From an uncultured Phaeodactylibacter sp. (GTDB lineage: Bacteria > Bacteroidota > Bacteroidia > Chitinophagales > Saprospiraceae): a stretch of DNA of 64,000 nt. Each line of letters opens with the position of its first letter. The stretch's first letter is position 1. The notes under the pieces were generated by a model that worked only from the letters and a program-made list of their open reading frames with translations, was not told where the DNA came from and did no database searches. Location: positions 62,001 through 126,000 of the forward strand of contig CAJXNH010000002.1 in the NCBI GenBank assembly GCA_913057245.1. The letters run 5' to 3'. Both the position numbers and the translations under genes were made by a program. This document shows, one piece after another, positions 35,989 to 46,800 of this stretch.

Positions 35989-38900
35989 ATGAAACAAAAT
36001 TGCCTAACCATTTTTCTGCTGTTGCTTGGCGGATTCCTCTATGCTCAGGAAATCACGGTCAAAGGCACAGTTCAGGATGCTGAATCAGGAGAGCCCCTGA
36101 TCGGTGTAAACGTTTTAATGCTTGGTGGGGATGACACAGGTGGCGCAAAAGGCACAATCACAGACTTCAACGGGGATTTTGAACTACAAAATGTGCCGGT
36201 CGGTACCATCTTGCAATTCTCTTACACCGGCTTTGAGTCGCTCACCAGAACAGTAGAGGACGATGCCCCGATGATCATCGAGATGGGTACCAACGCCGAG
36301 GTGTTGGAGGAAGTCGTAGTCATTGGCTACGGTACTCAAAAGAAAAGAGATGTAACTGGAGCGGTCGCCATTGTCGACTCTAAAACCATCGACGAGCTGA
36401 AACCTATTAAAATTGAACAGGCCCTACAGGGTACCACACCTGGCGTGAATGTGACGCAGCAGTCCGGTTCGCCCGGTGCAGGCCTTGATATCCGTATCCG
36501 GGGGGTATCCACCAACGGGCAGAACGCGCCCCTGGTCATTATCGATGGCTATCAGGGCGATTTGAATACCCTCAACCCAAACGACATTGAGTCTATCACT
36601 GTGCTGAAAGATGCACAGGCAGCGGTTTACGGTACGATTGGTGCGAACGGCGTTATCCTGGTCACCACCAAAACGGGCCGCAAAAACAAGCCGCCTCAGC
36701 TGAGTTATAACACTTACTTCGGTTTGCAGGAAACTTCCCGCACATTACCGCTGCTCAACGCTACAGAATACGCGTTGCTACTCAACGAAGCCTATGCTGC
36801 CGGAGGGCAACCCTTGCCTTATCCCAACGCAAGTGGACTGGGGGCAGGTACCAACTGGCAGGACGAAGTTTTCGATCAGGCACCTATGATGAGCCACGAT
36901 GTTACTGTTTCCGGTGGCTCAGACCGGGTGACTTACTCCCTTAGCGGTTCTCACCTGGAACAGCAGGGTATTGTTGGTGGGAATAAATCCAGCTTCCGGC
37001 GGAGCACGGCACGCCTGTCACTTGGCATTGACCTGACCGATAACCTCAAGCTGACCACCAACGCCATCTACTCCTACGTAGACCGCGATGCCCTCAACGA
37101 GAATGGCCTTGGCGCTGTCTTATTTAATGCCCTGAATACACCGCCCACACAGGCTGTGTTTGATGATGCGGGCGATTTCACCCTCGTGCCCAACACCCCT
37201 GGTCTGGGTATTGAGGTCATCAACCCGCTGGCGCAAATCGCCAATACTTTCAATGATTACGATCTGAACAAGCTGAATGGACAGACGACCCTGGACTGGA
37301 CGGTGCTGGAAGGCCTGACGCTTACCGGCAGGGTAGGTTTTAACACCAGTAACAGCGAGGGGCGGACTTTCAACAAGCTCATCAGTTACGGCGGCAAAGT
37401 GTTCGATATTACGCGAAGCAGCGTAAATCAAAACGCCATCAACGACAATAACTACTCGATTGATCTATTCGCTACTTACGAGCGGTCCTTCGGTAGTGCC
37501 CACAACCTGACCCTGACCGGTGGTTCCACCATCTTCAGGGAAATAGGCAACGGGCTGTTTGCAACGGGATTCGATGTGCCGAACAATGCGTGGAATTTTG
37601 CCGATATCGCACTGGCCCTGGGCACAAGCCCGGATGGTGGGCGTGATGTAGGTTCTTACGCTTACGATGAGCGCCGTTTGTCCTACTTCGGGCGTGCACA
37701 GTACGATTTTGATGGAAAATATCTGCTGAGTGCGATGCTACGCCGGGATGCATCCACCAAATTTGGGCCGGAGAACCGGGTGGGCATTTTCCCATCCTTT
37801 ACCGCAGGCTGGGTGTTGTCTGACGAAGACTTTTTCAATCCGGTTGGCAAAGTTGACCTGGCTAAACTTCGCGTAAGCTACGGTATTCTGGGTAATGATC
37901 AGATCGTCAATAATGGCTACATCGGCACCCTGAGTGGCGAGGCAACTTACGTTTTCGACGGCGCGCTGGTTAACGGCACCGCGATTGGTGCTTTGCCCAA
38001 CCCGGAACTACAGTGGGAGGAAGCTGAGAAATTCAACGCCGGTATCGATCTGGCTCTTTTCGATTATAAAATTAATATCACGGCTGATTACTTCATCAAC
38101 ACCCGGGATAATCTGCTGATTTCCAATATTCCTGTTTCCGGTATTACTGGCACCTCCGCTCCCGGAGCGGCCTCTCCAACGGTTAATGCCGGTTCGGTGC
38201 GCAACCAGGGGCTGGAATTTTCCATCGGTTACCAGCAGCGGTACGACAATGAGCTGAATGTGAACATCAACTATAACTTCACCACCCTTAGCAACGAAGT
38301 GCTGGAAGTGAACAACGGGACCGGCTTCATCGAAGGTGGTGCCTTCGGCGTTGGGCAGTTGGCTCCATCCCGCATGGAAGTAGGGCAGCCGATTGGCTAC
38401 TTCTTTGGCTACCAGACGGACGGTATTTTCCAGAATGCAGCAGAAGTGGAAGCCCATCCTTCCCAAATTGCGTTGGGCGCAGAGGCGCAGCCGGGTGACC
38501 TTCGCTTTGTGGATATCAACGGAGACGGCGTTATCGATGCCGATGACCGTACCAACCTTGGTGATCCAATCCCGGATTTCACCATGGGCCTCAACCTGGG
38601 CTTCGAATACAAACGGCTGGACTTCCGGGCATATATTTTCTCTTCCATTGGCAACGATATGGTCCGCAATTACGAGCGGGCGCTGTCTGATGTGAACCGC
38701 CTGGACTACTATCTGGACCGCTGGACCGGGGAGGGCACGAGCACAGAGGTACCGCGTGTGACAACTGCCGCTACCTCCAATCTGGTTTTCTCTGATTTCT
38801 TTGTGGAGGATGCCTCATTTGTGCGCTTGCAGAATGTGCAGCTGGGGTACACCCTGCCGCTTTCTTTCCTGCGCAATGACTTGTCTACGCTGCGCCTTTA

Positions 38901-39048
38901 CGTCAGTGCGAACAACCTGCTGACGCTCACGCAGTACCGCGGCTTTGACCCTGCAGCCTCATCCGGTGCGCCGATTGGCGGCGGTATCGACTACGGATTT
39001 TACCCCATTCCCCGCATCTTCATGGTCGGGGCAAACCTTAACCTGTAA
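35989..39048 (+). CDS. susC: SusC/RagA-family TonB-dependent outer membrane transporter
   Basis: Imports oligosaccharides through the outer membrane with SusD. 1019 residues: signal peptide (about 1-20), carboxypeptidase-regulatory-like domain (TVKGTVQDAESGEPLIGVNV to about 100), TonB box region VVVIGYGTQKKRDVTGAV, plug (ALQGTTPGVNVTQQSG ... IRGVSTNGQNAPLVIIDG, NDIESITVLKDAQAAVYG), then a 22-strand barrel ending in an aromatic-rich tail. No N-terminal anti-sigma-interacting (STN) domain is present, which agrees with control by the membrane regulator encoded upstream rather than by an ECF sigma factor. 11 bp separate it from susD. Confidence 0.96.
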   Translation: MKQNCLTIFLLLLGGFLYAQEITVKGTVQDAESGEPLIGVNVLMLGGDDTGGAKGTITDFNGDFELQNVPVGTILQFSYTGFESLTRTVEDDAPMIIEMGTNAEVLEEVVVIGYGTQKKRDVTGAVAIVDSKTIDELKPIKIEQALQGTTPGVNVTQQSGSPGAGLDIRIRGVSTNGQNAPLVIIDGYQGDLNTLNPNDIESITVLKDAQAAVYGTIGANGVILVTTKTGRKNKPPQLSYNTYFGLQETSRTLPLLNATEYALLLNEAYAAGGQPLPYPNASGLGAGTNWQDEVFDQAPMMSHDVTVSGGSDRVTYSLSGSHLEQQGIVGGNKSSFRRSTARLSLGIDLTDNLKLTTNAIYSYVDRDALNENGLGAVLFNALNTPPTQAVFDDAGDFTLVPNTPGLGIEVINPLAQIANTFNDYDLNKLNGQTTLDWTVLEGLTLTGRVGFNTSNSEGRTFNKLISYGGKVFDITRSSVNQNAINDNNYSIDLFATYERSFGSAHNLTLTGGSTIFREIGNGLFATGFDVPNNAWNFADIALALGTSPDGGRDVGSYAYDERRLSYFGRAQYDFDGKYLLSAMLRRDASTKFGPENRVGIFPSFTAGWVLSDEDFFNPVGKVDLAKLRVSYGILGNDQIVNNGYIGTLSGEATYVFDGALVNGTAIGALPNPELQWEEAEKFNAGIDLALFDYKINITADYFINTRDNLLISNIPVSGITGTSAPGAASPTVNAGSVRNQGLEFSIGYQQRYDNELNVNINYNFTTLSNEVLEVNNGTGFIEGGAFGVGQLAPSRMEVGQPIGYFFGYQTDGIFQNAAEVEAHPSQIALGAEAQPGDLRFVDINGDGVIDADDRTNLGDPIPDFTMGLNLGFEYKRLDFRAYIFSSIGNDMVRNYERALSDVNRLDYYLDRWTGEGTSTEVPRVTTAATSNLVFSDFFVEDASFVRLQNVQLGYTLPLSFLRNDLSTLRLYVSANNLLTLTQYRGFDPAASSGAPIGGGIDYGFYPIPRIFMVGANLNL

Positions 39049-39059
39049 AATCGACCAAG

Positions 39060-40532
39060 ATGAAATCTTTCCTTCAAAAAATAGGGATTGTTCTGCTGGT
39101 ACTGACGCTCAGTACGGCCTGTGAAAAGGAATTCATAGACCGGGCACCCGTTTACTCTATCGACTCGGAAAACTATTTCAATTCCGAGGACGACTACAAT
39201 AATGCCTTAATTGCGGCCTACGACATCCTGCAGTCCACTTATGTGAATGTGCTGCTGGGCGAGATCGCTTCCGATAACACCCTTTGCGGTGGCGAAAGTG
39301 CTACCGATGTGGTGGGCTTTCAGCAGATCGACGATATGATCCATACTCCAGTCAATAGCAACCTCCGGGATGTATGGAACTGGATGTTTGCCGGTGTTAA
39401 CCGCGCCAGTTATATTCTGGAATTCCAGGATAAGACAGATTTTCCCGGCAAAGCGCAGATTTTGGCGGAAGCCCGCTTCCTGCGTGCCTACTATCACTTT
39501 GAGCTGGTGAAATGGTTTGGCCCCATTCCGCTGAAGGGCGATGAGCGCTTTGCGATCGGTGATGAGACTCGAATCCCACGCGCTCCTGTATCAGAAGTCT
39601 ATGCTGCCATTGAGGAAGACCTGCTGTTTGCGGTAGAAAACCTGGCAGCGGCAGCCCCGCAGACTGGACGTGTCACAAAGGGCGCTGCTCAGGCGCTGTT
39701 GGGCAAGGCGTACCTCTATCAGGACAAGTTTGCCGAAGCGGCAACCGTACTTCAGGAGGTGATCAACTCCGGCATCTACGAGCTGGAACCGGACTACAGC
39801 GTCATTTTTGAGCCACAGGGCGAGAATGGCGTAGGCTCTGTTTTTGAAGTGCAGTACTCTGATGCTGAAGGTGCCGGTTTTGGCTGCCTGCAGTGCAGTG
39901 AAGGCAACGTAGCTGTAGGCTTCAATGGCATTCGCAACTATGTGGGGCCTGAGTTCGACAGCGGCTTTAGTTTCAACGTGCCGGTACAGGAAGCCTACGA
40001 TGCTTTTGAGCCAGGCGATAGCCGCCGCGATAATGCCATTCTGAATATTAACGCCTGGGCTGAAGAGACCGGAGCAACATTCGGAACAGGGTATGAGCAC
40101 ACCGGCTTCTTCAACCGCAAGTACCTGCCACGCAAAGGCGATTCCAATATCGGGGATCAGAACCTGACTAACCCCAACAATTACCGGGCGATCCGCTACG
40201 CAGATGTATTGTTAATGGCAGCAGAAGCCCTGAACCGGGGTAATATCGACGATGAGCTGGCACGCGAATACCTCAACCGGGTGCGCCGCCGTGCTTTTGG
40301 CGATATGGACCACGAGATCAGTGCCAGTGGTGGCGCGCTTACCGATTTCATCCTGGCAGAGCGCCGGCTGGAACTGGTAGGAGAGGGGCACCGCTTTTTT
40401 GACCTCGTCCGTACGGGCCGGGCTGCTGAAGCAATCGAAGGTTTCCAGGAGGGCAAGCATGAGCTGTTCCCTGTCCCCTTTGAGGAAATCCAATTTTCGA
40501 ATGGAAACTGGGTACAAAACCCAGGCTACTAA
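39060..40532 (+). CDS. susD: SusD/RagB-family surface glycan-binding lipoprotein
   Basis: 490 residues with an SPII signal (LSTAC, Cys21). TPR-like helices with the SusD core (WNWMFAGVNRASYILEF, AEARFLRAYYHFELVKWFGPIPL) and the C-terminal SusD blocks (NYRAIRYADVLLMAAEALNRG, ILAERRLELVGEGHRFFDLVRTG, LFPVPFEEIQ) are typical. It caps the SusC barrel and hands over oligosaccharides at the cell surface. It follows susC by 11 bp and is followed by another surface lipoprotein gene 11 bp later. Confidence 0.96.
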   Translation: MKSFLQKIGIVLLVLTLSTACEKEFIDRAPVYSIDSENYFNSEDDYNNALIAAYDILQSTYVNVLLGEIASDNTLCGGESATDVVGFQQIDDMIHTPVNSNLRDVWNWMFAGVNRASYILEFQDKTDFPGKAQILAEARFLRAYYHFELVKWFGPIPLKGDERFAIGDETRIPRAPVSEVYAAIEEDLLFAVENLAAAAPQTGRVTKGAAQALLGKAYLYQDKFAEAATVLQEVINSGIYELEPDYSVIFEPQGENGVGSVFEVQYSDAEGAGFGCLQCSEGNVAVGFNGIRNYVGPEFDSGFSFNVPVQEAYDAFEPGDSRRDNAILNINAWAEETGATFGTGYEHTGFFNRKYLPRKGDSNIGDQNLTNPNNYRAIRYADVLLMAAEALNRGNIDDELAREYLNRVRRRAFGDMDHEISASGGALTDFILAERRLELVGEGHRFFDLVRTGRAAEAIEGFQEGKHELFPVPFEEIQFSNGNWVQNPGY

Positions 40533-40543
40533 AATAAACAACC

Positions 40544-42094
40544 ATGCGTATTTTAAAATATCAGCTATTTCTGTTCCTTCTCATCGGCTTGTTCAGCTGC
40601 ACGGAGGAAGACACGGTGCCTGAGCTGGAGGGCATACCGGCACCATCCAATATCTCCGCTCTCTTTACCATCGCTTCCGACAATTCGGGCGATGTAACGA
40701 TTCTGCCGGATGGGCAGGGCGTTACCCAATACACCGTTTTCTTTGGAGACGGCAGTGACGAAAGTGCCGAGCTGCAGCCCGGCGAAAGCGCTGAGCACAC
40801 CTACACCGAAGGTACCTACACCGTAGCCATTGACGCCATGGGCATAAATGGCAAAGTTACCAGCTACACCCAGGACCTGACCGTAGCTTTTGAGGCGCCT
40901 CAGAATCTCGAGGTAACTATCGTGCCCGTGCCTGGTGACCCCTTCTCCATAGATGTGGCGGCTACCGCTGAGCTGGAGACTTTCTTCGAAGTAACCTTCG
41001 GAGAAAACCCGGACGAAGAGCCGGTTGCCTTTATGGAGGGCGAGACGATACGGCATACCTACAGCGCCACTGGCGAGTATGTGGTCAGGGTTTGGGCCCG
41101 CAGTGGCGGAACAGCCAGTGCAGAAGCTATGGATACCGTGACTATTGCCAATCCACTACTCTTGCCGATTGACTTTGAGGACCCGACTCAGGAGTATGTT
41201 TTCTCCAATTTTGGTGGCGCGACGTCCACAGTGATTGACAATCCGGATATGTCGGATGCGAACCCGAGCAGCCGCGTGGGCCAGTTGAACAAAATGGATG
41301 GCTCAGAAGTCTGGGCCGGTTCCTTCCTGGAGCTGGGCGAGCCTATTGATTTTGCTTCCGCACAAAAAATTGCGATCAAGACCTGGGCACCTGAGGCCGG
41401 TATAGACATCCTGCTCAAGGTGGAGAATGCCGCTAATCCCGACTTATTCCATGAGGTGACCATGCAGAATACTGTTGCCAACGAGTGGGAGGAGCTGGTT
41501 TTCGATTTTAGTGAGGCTGACTTTGCCAATGATTACAACCGCGTAGTCGTTTTCTTCAAGTTTGGTACCCCCGGCGCGGGCGAAAATTACTACTTCGACG
41601 ATATTGAAGTGACCGACGGCAGCGCCGAGCTGACCTTCCCGGTAGACTTTGAAAATCCAAATATCAACTACAGCTTCGAAGGCTTCGGCAGTGCAGGTGC
41701 TTCGGTGGTGGCTAACCCCGACATGACCGCGCCGAACGAAACCGCCAATGTAGTGGAATTCATCAAAGCCGAAGGTTCAGAAACCTGGGGCGGTGTGTTC
41801 TTCGATATGAGCAACCCGATCGACTTTTCTACGCAAAAGAAAGTCCGCATGAAAGTGTGGGCCCCCACGGCGGATGTACAAGTCCTCCTAAAGTTTGAGA
41901 ACCTGGGCAACGGCGATATTTTCATTGAGCTTCCGGTACAAAATACAGTAGCCAATCAATGGGAAGAGCTGGAATTTGACTTCACCGATGCTGATTTCTC
42001 TAATGAATATCAGCGCGTGGTGCTCTTCTTTGACTTTGGGAACGCCGGTACCGGTGAAGCCTACTATTTCGATGACATTCAACTGGTTGAATAA
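40544..42094 (+). CDS. surface glycan-binding lipoprotein (SusE/SusF position) with two CBM-like modules
   Basis: 516 residues; SPII signal (LFSC, Cys19). A PKD-like Ig domain (about 28-115, YTVFFGDGSDESAEL) and a second Ig-like domain (about 115-205) are followed by two homologous beta-sandwich modules, about 207-358 and 360-516. Each begins with PxDFExP, carries a GSExWxG segment, a WAPxAxxxxLLKxEN strand, xNTVANxWEELxFDF and ends in YYFDDI. The same pattern recurs in the repeat protein encoded at 43857. Third gene of the operon, in the place of SusE/SusF, so surface binding of the glucan is the likely role. Confidence 0.82.
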   Translation: MRILKYQLFLFLLIGLFSCTEEDTVPELEGIPAPSNISALFTIASDNSGDVTILPDGQGVTQYTVFFGDGSDESAELQPGESAEHTYTEGTYTVAIDAMGINGKVTSYTQDLTVAFEAPQNLEVTIVPVPGDPFSIDVAATAELETFFEVTFGENPDEEPVAFMEGETIRHTYSATGEYVVRVWARSGGTASAEAMDTVTIANPLLLPIDFEDPTQEYVFSNFGGATSTVIDNPDMSDANPSSRVGQLNKMDGSEVWAGSFLELGEPIDFASAQKIAIKTWAPEAGIDILLKVENAANPDLFHEVTMQNTVANEWEELVFDFSEADFANDYNRVVVFFKFGTPGAGENYYFDDIEVTDGSAELTFPVDFENPNINYSFEGFGSAGASVVANPDMTAPNETANVVEFIKAEGSETWGGVFFDMSNPIDFSTQKKVRMKVWAPTADVQVLLKFENLGNGDIFIELPVQNTVANQWEELEFDFTDADFSNEYQRVVLFFDFGNAGTGEAYYFDDIQLVE

Positions 42095-42107
42095 AAACAT
42101 ACAGACG

Positions 42108-43760
42108 ATGAAGTTTCTTCTATTATCCATAATCCTGCTCAGTGCGCTGGTCTTTCTGGGGTGTGAAAAAGAAGACTACGAGTTTGGTGAGATCACAGCA
42201 CCTTCCGGACTGGAAGTAGCGGTGAACATCGCCGGAGCAGATGAAGACAATCCCTACGGTGACGGCAGCGGGCTGGTGACCTTTACGGCTACAGCCAGTG
42301 ATGCCATCACCTACAAATACGTGTTCAGCGATGGTACCGGGCAAGTATCTCCAACCGGTAAATTTGCCAAGCGTTTTACTCAGGTTGGTGTGAATACCTA
42401 TACCGTCACGACCATTGCATCCGGTAAAGCCGGCGTGTCCACTTCCTTTACACAGGAGGTGACAGTGCTCAGTAATTTCAATGATAATGAAGCCATGGAA
42501 CTCCTCACCGGTGGGAGTTCCAAAACCTGGTACTGGGCGGCCGATGAGCCCGGGCATCTGGGAGTAGGGCAAAATGACGACAACGCCGAGCTGAACTACT
42601 TTGCCAATTACTATCAGGCTGCACCCTTTGAGAAAGACGGTGCGGATGAAAGCACCTGCCTCTATCAGGATGAAATGACCTTCTCTATGGATGGCAATCA
42701 GTTGCTGTACCAGCTAAACAACAAGGGGCAAACCTACTTCAATTTTAATTTCGAAGGTGTGGCGGGTGGCTCCAATGGCTTTGACTACTGCTACGACTTT
42801 GATGTGATTGATGAGCCTCAGGTGGTGTCCCTCAGCCCTTCGGAGTCCGTTGTAGCCATGAATGGCATCCCCGGGCTGACCCGCGGAACGGTGATGAATT
42901 TCACGGATGGCGGCTTTATGAGCTACTATGTGGGGTCCTCCACTTATGAGATACTGTCCGTTACCGAGAACCGCCTGGTGGTCCGGGTCGTGCAGGGCAA
43001 CGATCCTGGCCTGGCCTGGTACCACATTTTTACGTCCACCAAGCCGGGTGCTGACGAGCCTACGTTCGATAATCTGGTCTGGTCTGACGAGTTTGACACT
43101 AATGGCGCACCGGACGATGCCAACTGGAGCTACAATACCGGTACAGGCAGTAATGGCTGGGGCAACGGCGAGGCACAGTTTTACACCGACAGCCCGGACA
43201 ACGTGATCGTAGAAGACGGCTTACTGAAGATAACCGCCCGCCGAGAAGAATTTGGCGGATCGCAGTTCACTTCTGCCCGTATTGTTTCTGAAGACAAATT
43301 CGAATTCACCTATGGCAGGGTGGACGTACGGGCAAAGCTGCCAACCGGTGGCGGTACCTGGCCGGCGATCTGGCTTTTAGGCGAAGACTATCAGACCAAT
43401 ACCTGGCCAGCCTGTGGCGAAATTGATATCATGGAGCACGTGGGCAACGAACAGGACCGTATTTTCTCTTCCCTGCACTTCCCCGGCAACTTTGCCGGTG
43501 ATGCGGTAACACAGGCTACCGATCTGCCCGGTGCCTCTGAAGACTTCCACACTTACTCCGTGACCTGGACCGAAGACTTCATCCGCTTCCTGATTGATGA
43601 TGAGGTGTACCACACCTTCGCCAATAATCCGGATTTGCCTTTCCATAGCGATTTCTTTCTGATCTTTAATGTCGCTATGGGCGGCAATTTTGGCGGAACA
43701 ATCGACCCGGCTTTCATGGAATCCACCATGGAAATCGACTGGGTGCGGGTATACCAATAA
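42108..43760 (+). CDS. GH16 endo-beta-1,3-glucanase (laminarinase-like) lipoprotein
   Basis: 550 residues from the ATG at 42108, 13 bp after the previous stop; an earlier in-frame ATG at 41976 would overlap the upstream gene and hide the lipobox (LVFLGC, Cys19). A PKD-like domain (about 25-120), a Trp-rich middle domain (about 130-310), and a C-terminal GH16 domain (about 320-550) follow. The catalytic motif is GEIDIMEHVG: nucleophile Glu438, Asp440, acid/base Glu443, all present. VDVRAKLPTGGGTWPAIWLLG and the final MEIDWVRVYQ are standard for laminarinases (GH16_3). It is expected at the cell surface, cutting beta-1,3-glucan for SusC/SusD. Confidence 0.93.
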   Translation: MKFLLLSIILLSALVFLGCEKEDYEFGEITAPSGLEVAVNIAGADEDNPYGDGSGLVTFTATASDAITYKYVFSDGTGQVSPTGKFAKRFTQVGVNTYTVTTIASGKAGVSTSFTQEVTVLSNFNDNEAMELLTGGSSKTWYWAADEPGHLGVGQNDDNAELNYFANYYQAAPFEKDGADESTCLYQDEMTFSMDGNQLLYQLNNKGQTYFNFNFEGVAGGSNGFDYCYDFDVIDEPQVVSLSPSESVVAMNGIPGLTRGTVMNFTDGGFMSYYVGSSTYEILSVTENRLVVRVVQGNDPGLAWYHIFTSTKPGADEPTFDNLVWSDEFDTNGAPDDANWSYNTGTGSNGWGNGEAQFYTDSPDNVIVEDGLLKITARREEFGGSQFTSARIVSEDKFEFTYGRVDVRAKLPTGGGTWPAIWLLGEDYQTNTWPACGEIDIMEHVGNEQDRIFSSLHFPGNFAGDAVTQATDLPGASEDFHTYSVTWTEDFIRFLIDDEVYHTFANNPDLPFHSDFFLIFNVAMGGNFGGTIDPAFMESTMEIDWVRVYQ

Positions 43761-43770
43761 ACTAATCAGC

Positions 43771-43803
43771 TGCTGCGGGCTGCCTAACCAATGCCCCGCA
43801 GCA
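43771..43803 (+). repeat. intra-operon hairpin after the GH16 gene
   Basis: TGCTGCGGG (43771-43779) pairs perfectly with CCCGCAGCA (43795-43803), loop 15 nt, followed by a T-rich but interrupted tract. It may attenuate or stabilise the transcript between the GH16 gene and the repeat protein gene. Confidence 0.55.
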
Positions 43804-43856
43804 ACTTCTTTTCCTTAACTAAACTTTCCAATTGGACTTAAAAAACGTATGAGACT

Positions 43857-46800
43857 ATGAAAAAATTTACTTTCCTCCTGTTGTGCCTGATCCCGTTTTG
43901 GGGCATGGCGCAATCTGAGCCCACAGTGGCTGCCCCTACGCCTACACAAGATGCAGGGGATGTGATTTCTTTGTTTAGCGATGCCTATACAGATGTTCCT
44001 GTGAATACGTACGCAGCCCCCTGGAGTGCCGGTATGGTATCAGATGTACAGGTCGATGGCAATGCGGCCAAGCTCTATACCAATCTGGACTTCGTGGGTA
44101 TCGAAATGCTTGACGATAACGCATTAGACCTGGTTGCAGCTGGCATGACCCACCTCCACGTTGATGTATGGACACCGAATGCGACGACTTTCCGCATCAA
44201 CATGGTCGACTTTGGTGGCGACGGCTTTGGTGGTGGTAATGACACCAACTTCAACCTGCCGTTTGAGAACTTCACTCCAGGTGAGTGGGTCAGTCTGGAT
44301 ATCCCACTGACTGACTTTATGGGTATGAATCAGACGGATGTTTCTCAGTTGGTCCTATCTGCGGTACCGGCTGGCGAGGCTACCATCTATTTGGATAACC
44401 TGTTCTTCTACGCAGGCGTGCTGCCCCCTGCACAGATGGACCTGCCGGTGACTTTCGACGAAGACAACGTGTTGTACAGTACGATTGACTTTGGCGGCAC
44501 CACTTCTATGCTGGTGGAAGACCCTGAAAATGCAGGCAACACCGTAGTGCAGACCGTAAAAATGGCCGGCGCAGAAGTTTGGGCAGGTACAACCCTGTCT
44601 GAAAACCTCGGCGGTACGCCAAACGACCCCGGTTTTGCCAGCGCTATTCCATTTTCCTTTGCGGAAAGTGTGATCTCTGTGCGGGTTTGGTCCCCCGCAG
44701 CTGATGTTCCGGTCCGCCTGAAGGTAGAGAATTCAATGAATGCGGGTGTTTTCGTGGAAACGGAAGATACAACCACAGTTGCCGGCGCCTGGCAGACGCT
44801 GGAGTTTGAGTTTAAGAATCAGGTAGACGGTACTCCCGCTATCGACTACGCCGCGATGTATGACAAGTTGTCTATCTTTTTTGACTTCGGCACTTCTCCC
44901 GCTGCAGATGCAACCTATTACTGGGACGATGTGATCTTTACCGGCACGACTACTGTTGGCGGTACGACTCCTATGACCGCTGCGCCAACCCCAACTGAAG
45001 ATCCCGCCAATGTGATTTCCCTGTTCAGTGATGCCTATACGGATGTGCCAGTGAATACCTTCCTGGCTGTATGGAGCAATGCAGGTTTGGAAGACATCGA
45101 AATCGAAGGCAATCCAACGAAACTGTACACCAACCTGGATTTTGCTGGCATCGAGATGCTGGATGACAATGCCCTTGACCTCGTTGCAACCGGCATGACC
45201 CACCTGCATGTGGATGTTTGGACACCCAATGCCACGACTTTCCGCGTCAATATGGTCGACTTCGGCGGTGATGGTTTTGGCGGTGGTAATGACACGAACT
45301 TCAACCTGCCATTTGAGAACTTCACTCCAGGTGAGTGGGTCAGTCTGGATATTCCGCTGACGGACTTTATGGACATGAATCAGACCGATGTTTCTCAGCT
45401 TGTGCTTTCAGCAGTGCCAGCCGGGGCGAGCACCATTTATCTGGACAACCTGTATTTCTACCAGGGCGTTACGCCCCCTGCGCAGATGGACCTACCGGTG
45501 ACATTCGATGAAGACAACGTACTGTACAGCACAATCGATTTTGGCGGCACCACTTCTATGCTGGTGGAGGACCCTGAGAACGCAGGCAACACCGTAGTAC
45601 AGACCGTAAAAATGGCTGGCGCTGAAATCTGGGCAGGAACGACCCTGTCTGAGAACCTCGGCGGCACGCCAAATGATCCTGGTTTTGCCAGCGCTATTCC
45701 ATTCTCCTTCTCAGGAAGTATAATTTCCGTTCGGGTTTGGTCGCCCGCAGCTGATATTCCTGTAAGGCTGAAGGTTGAGAACTCCATGGACGCCGGTATT
45801 TTTGTGGAAACAGAAACCAATACCACCGCAGCGGGTGCATGGCAAACATTGGAGTTCGAGTTCAAGAACCAGGTAGATGGCACCCCTGCTATTGATTATG
45901 CAGCGATGTACGACAAGCTGTCTATCTTCTTCGACTTTGGCACTTCCCCAATGGAAGATGCGACCTACTACTGGGACGATGTCATCTTCACCGGCACCAC
46001 TACCGGAAGCCAGGAGCCTATGGTCGCCGCACCAACGCCAACCGAAGATCCTGCCAATGTGATTTCTCTGTTTAGCGATGCCTATACGGATGTGCCTGTG
46101 AATACTTTCCTGGCCGTTTGGAGTAATGCAGGACTGGAAGATATCGAAATCGAGGGCAATCCAACGAAACTGTACACCAACCTGGATTTTGCCGGCATCG
46201 AGATGCTGGATGATAACGCCATTGACCTGGTCGCAGCCGAGATGACCCACCTGCACGTGGATGTGTGGACACCAAATGCCATGACTTTCCGGATCAATAT
46301 GGTTGATTTCGGTGGAGACGGCTTCGGTGGTGGTAATGACACCAACTTCGAGATTCCGTTTGAGAACTTCACGCTCGGATCATGGGTAAGCCTGGACATC
46401 CCTCTGACAGACTTTGAGGGCATGAACCAGGATGATGTTTCTCAGCTTGTGCTTTCAGCAGTACCTGCCGGGGCGAGCACCATTTATCTGGACAACCTGT
46501 ATTTCTACAAGCAGGAAGTACAGACTGGCAATCAAATGGACCTGCCTGTAACCTTTGATGACCCTGAGGTACTTTATAGCACTATTGACTTCGGCGGCAC
46601 ATCCTCTGCCATTGTAGAAGATCCGGAAGCTGCAGGCAATATGGTAGTGGAAACTGTGAAGATGGCAGGCGCGGAAACCTGGGCCGGCACTACACTTTCC
46701 GAAAACCTCGGCGGCACGCCAAACGATCCTGGTTTTGCGTCAGCCATACCTTTCACGGATGAAGCGACCATCATTTCTGTACGAGTGTGGTCACCTGCTG

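Noticed and set aside
41976..42107. Upstream in-frame extension of the GH16 protein
   Set aside because: It lies inside the previous gene and would bury the lipoprotein signal that begins at 42108.
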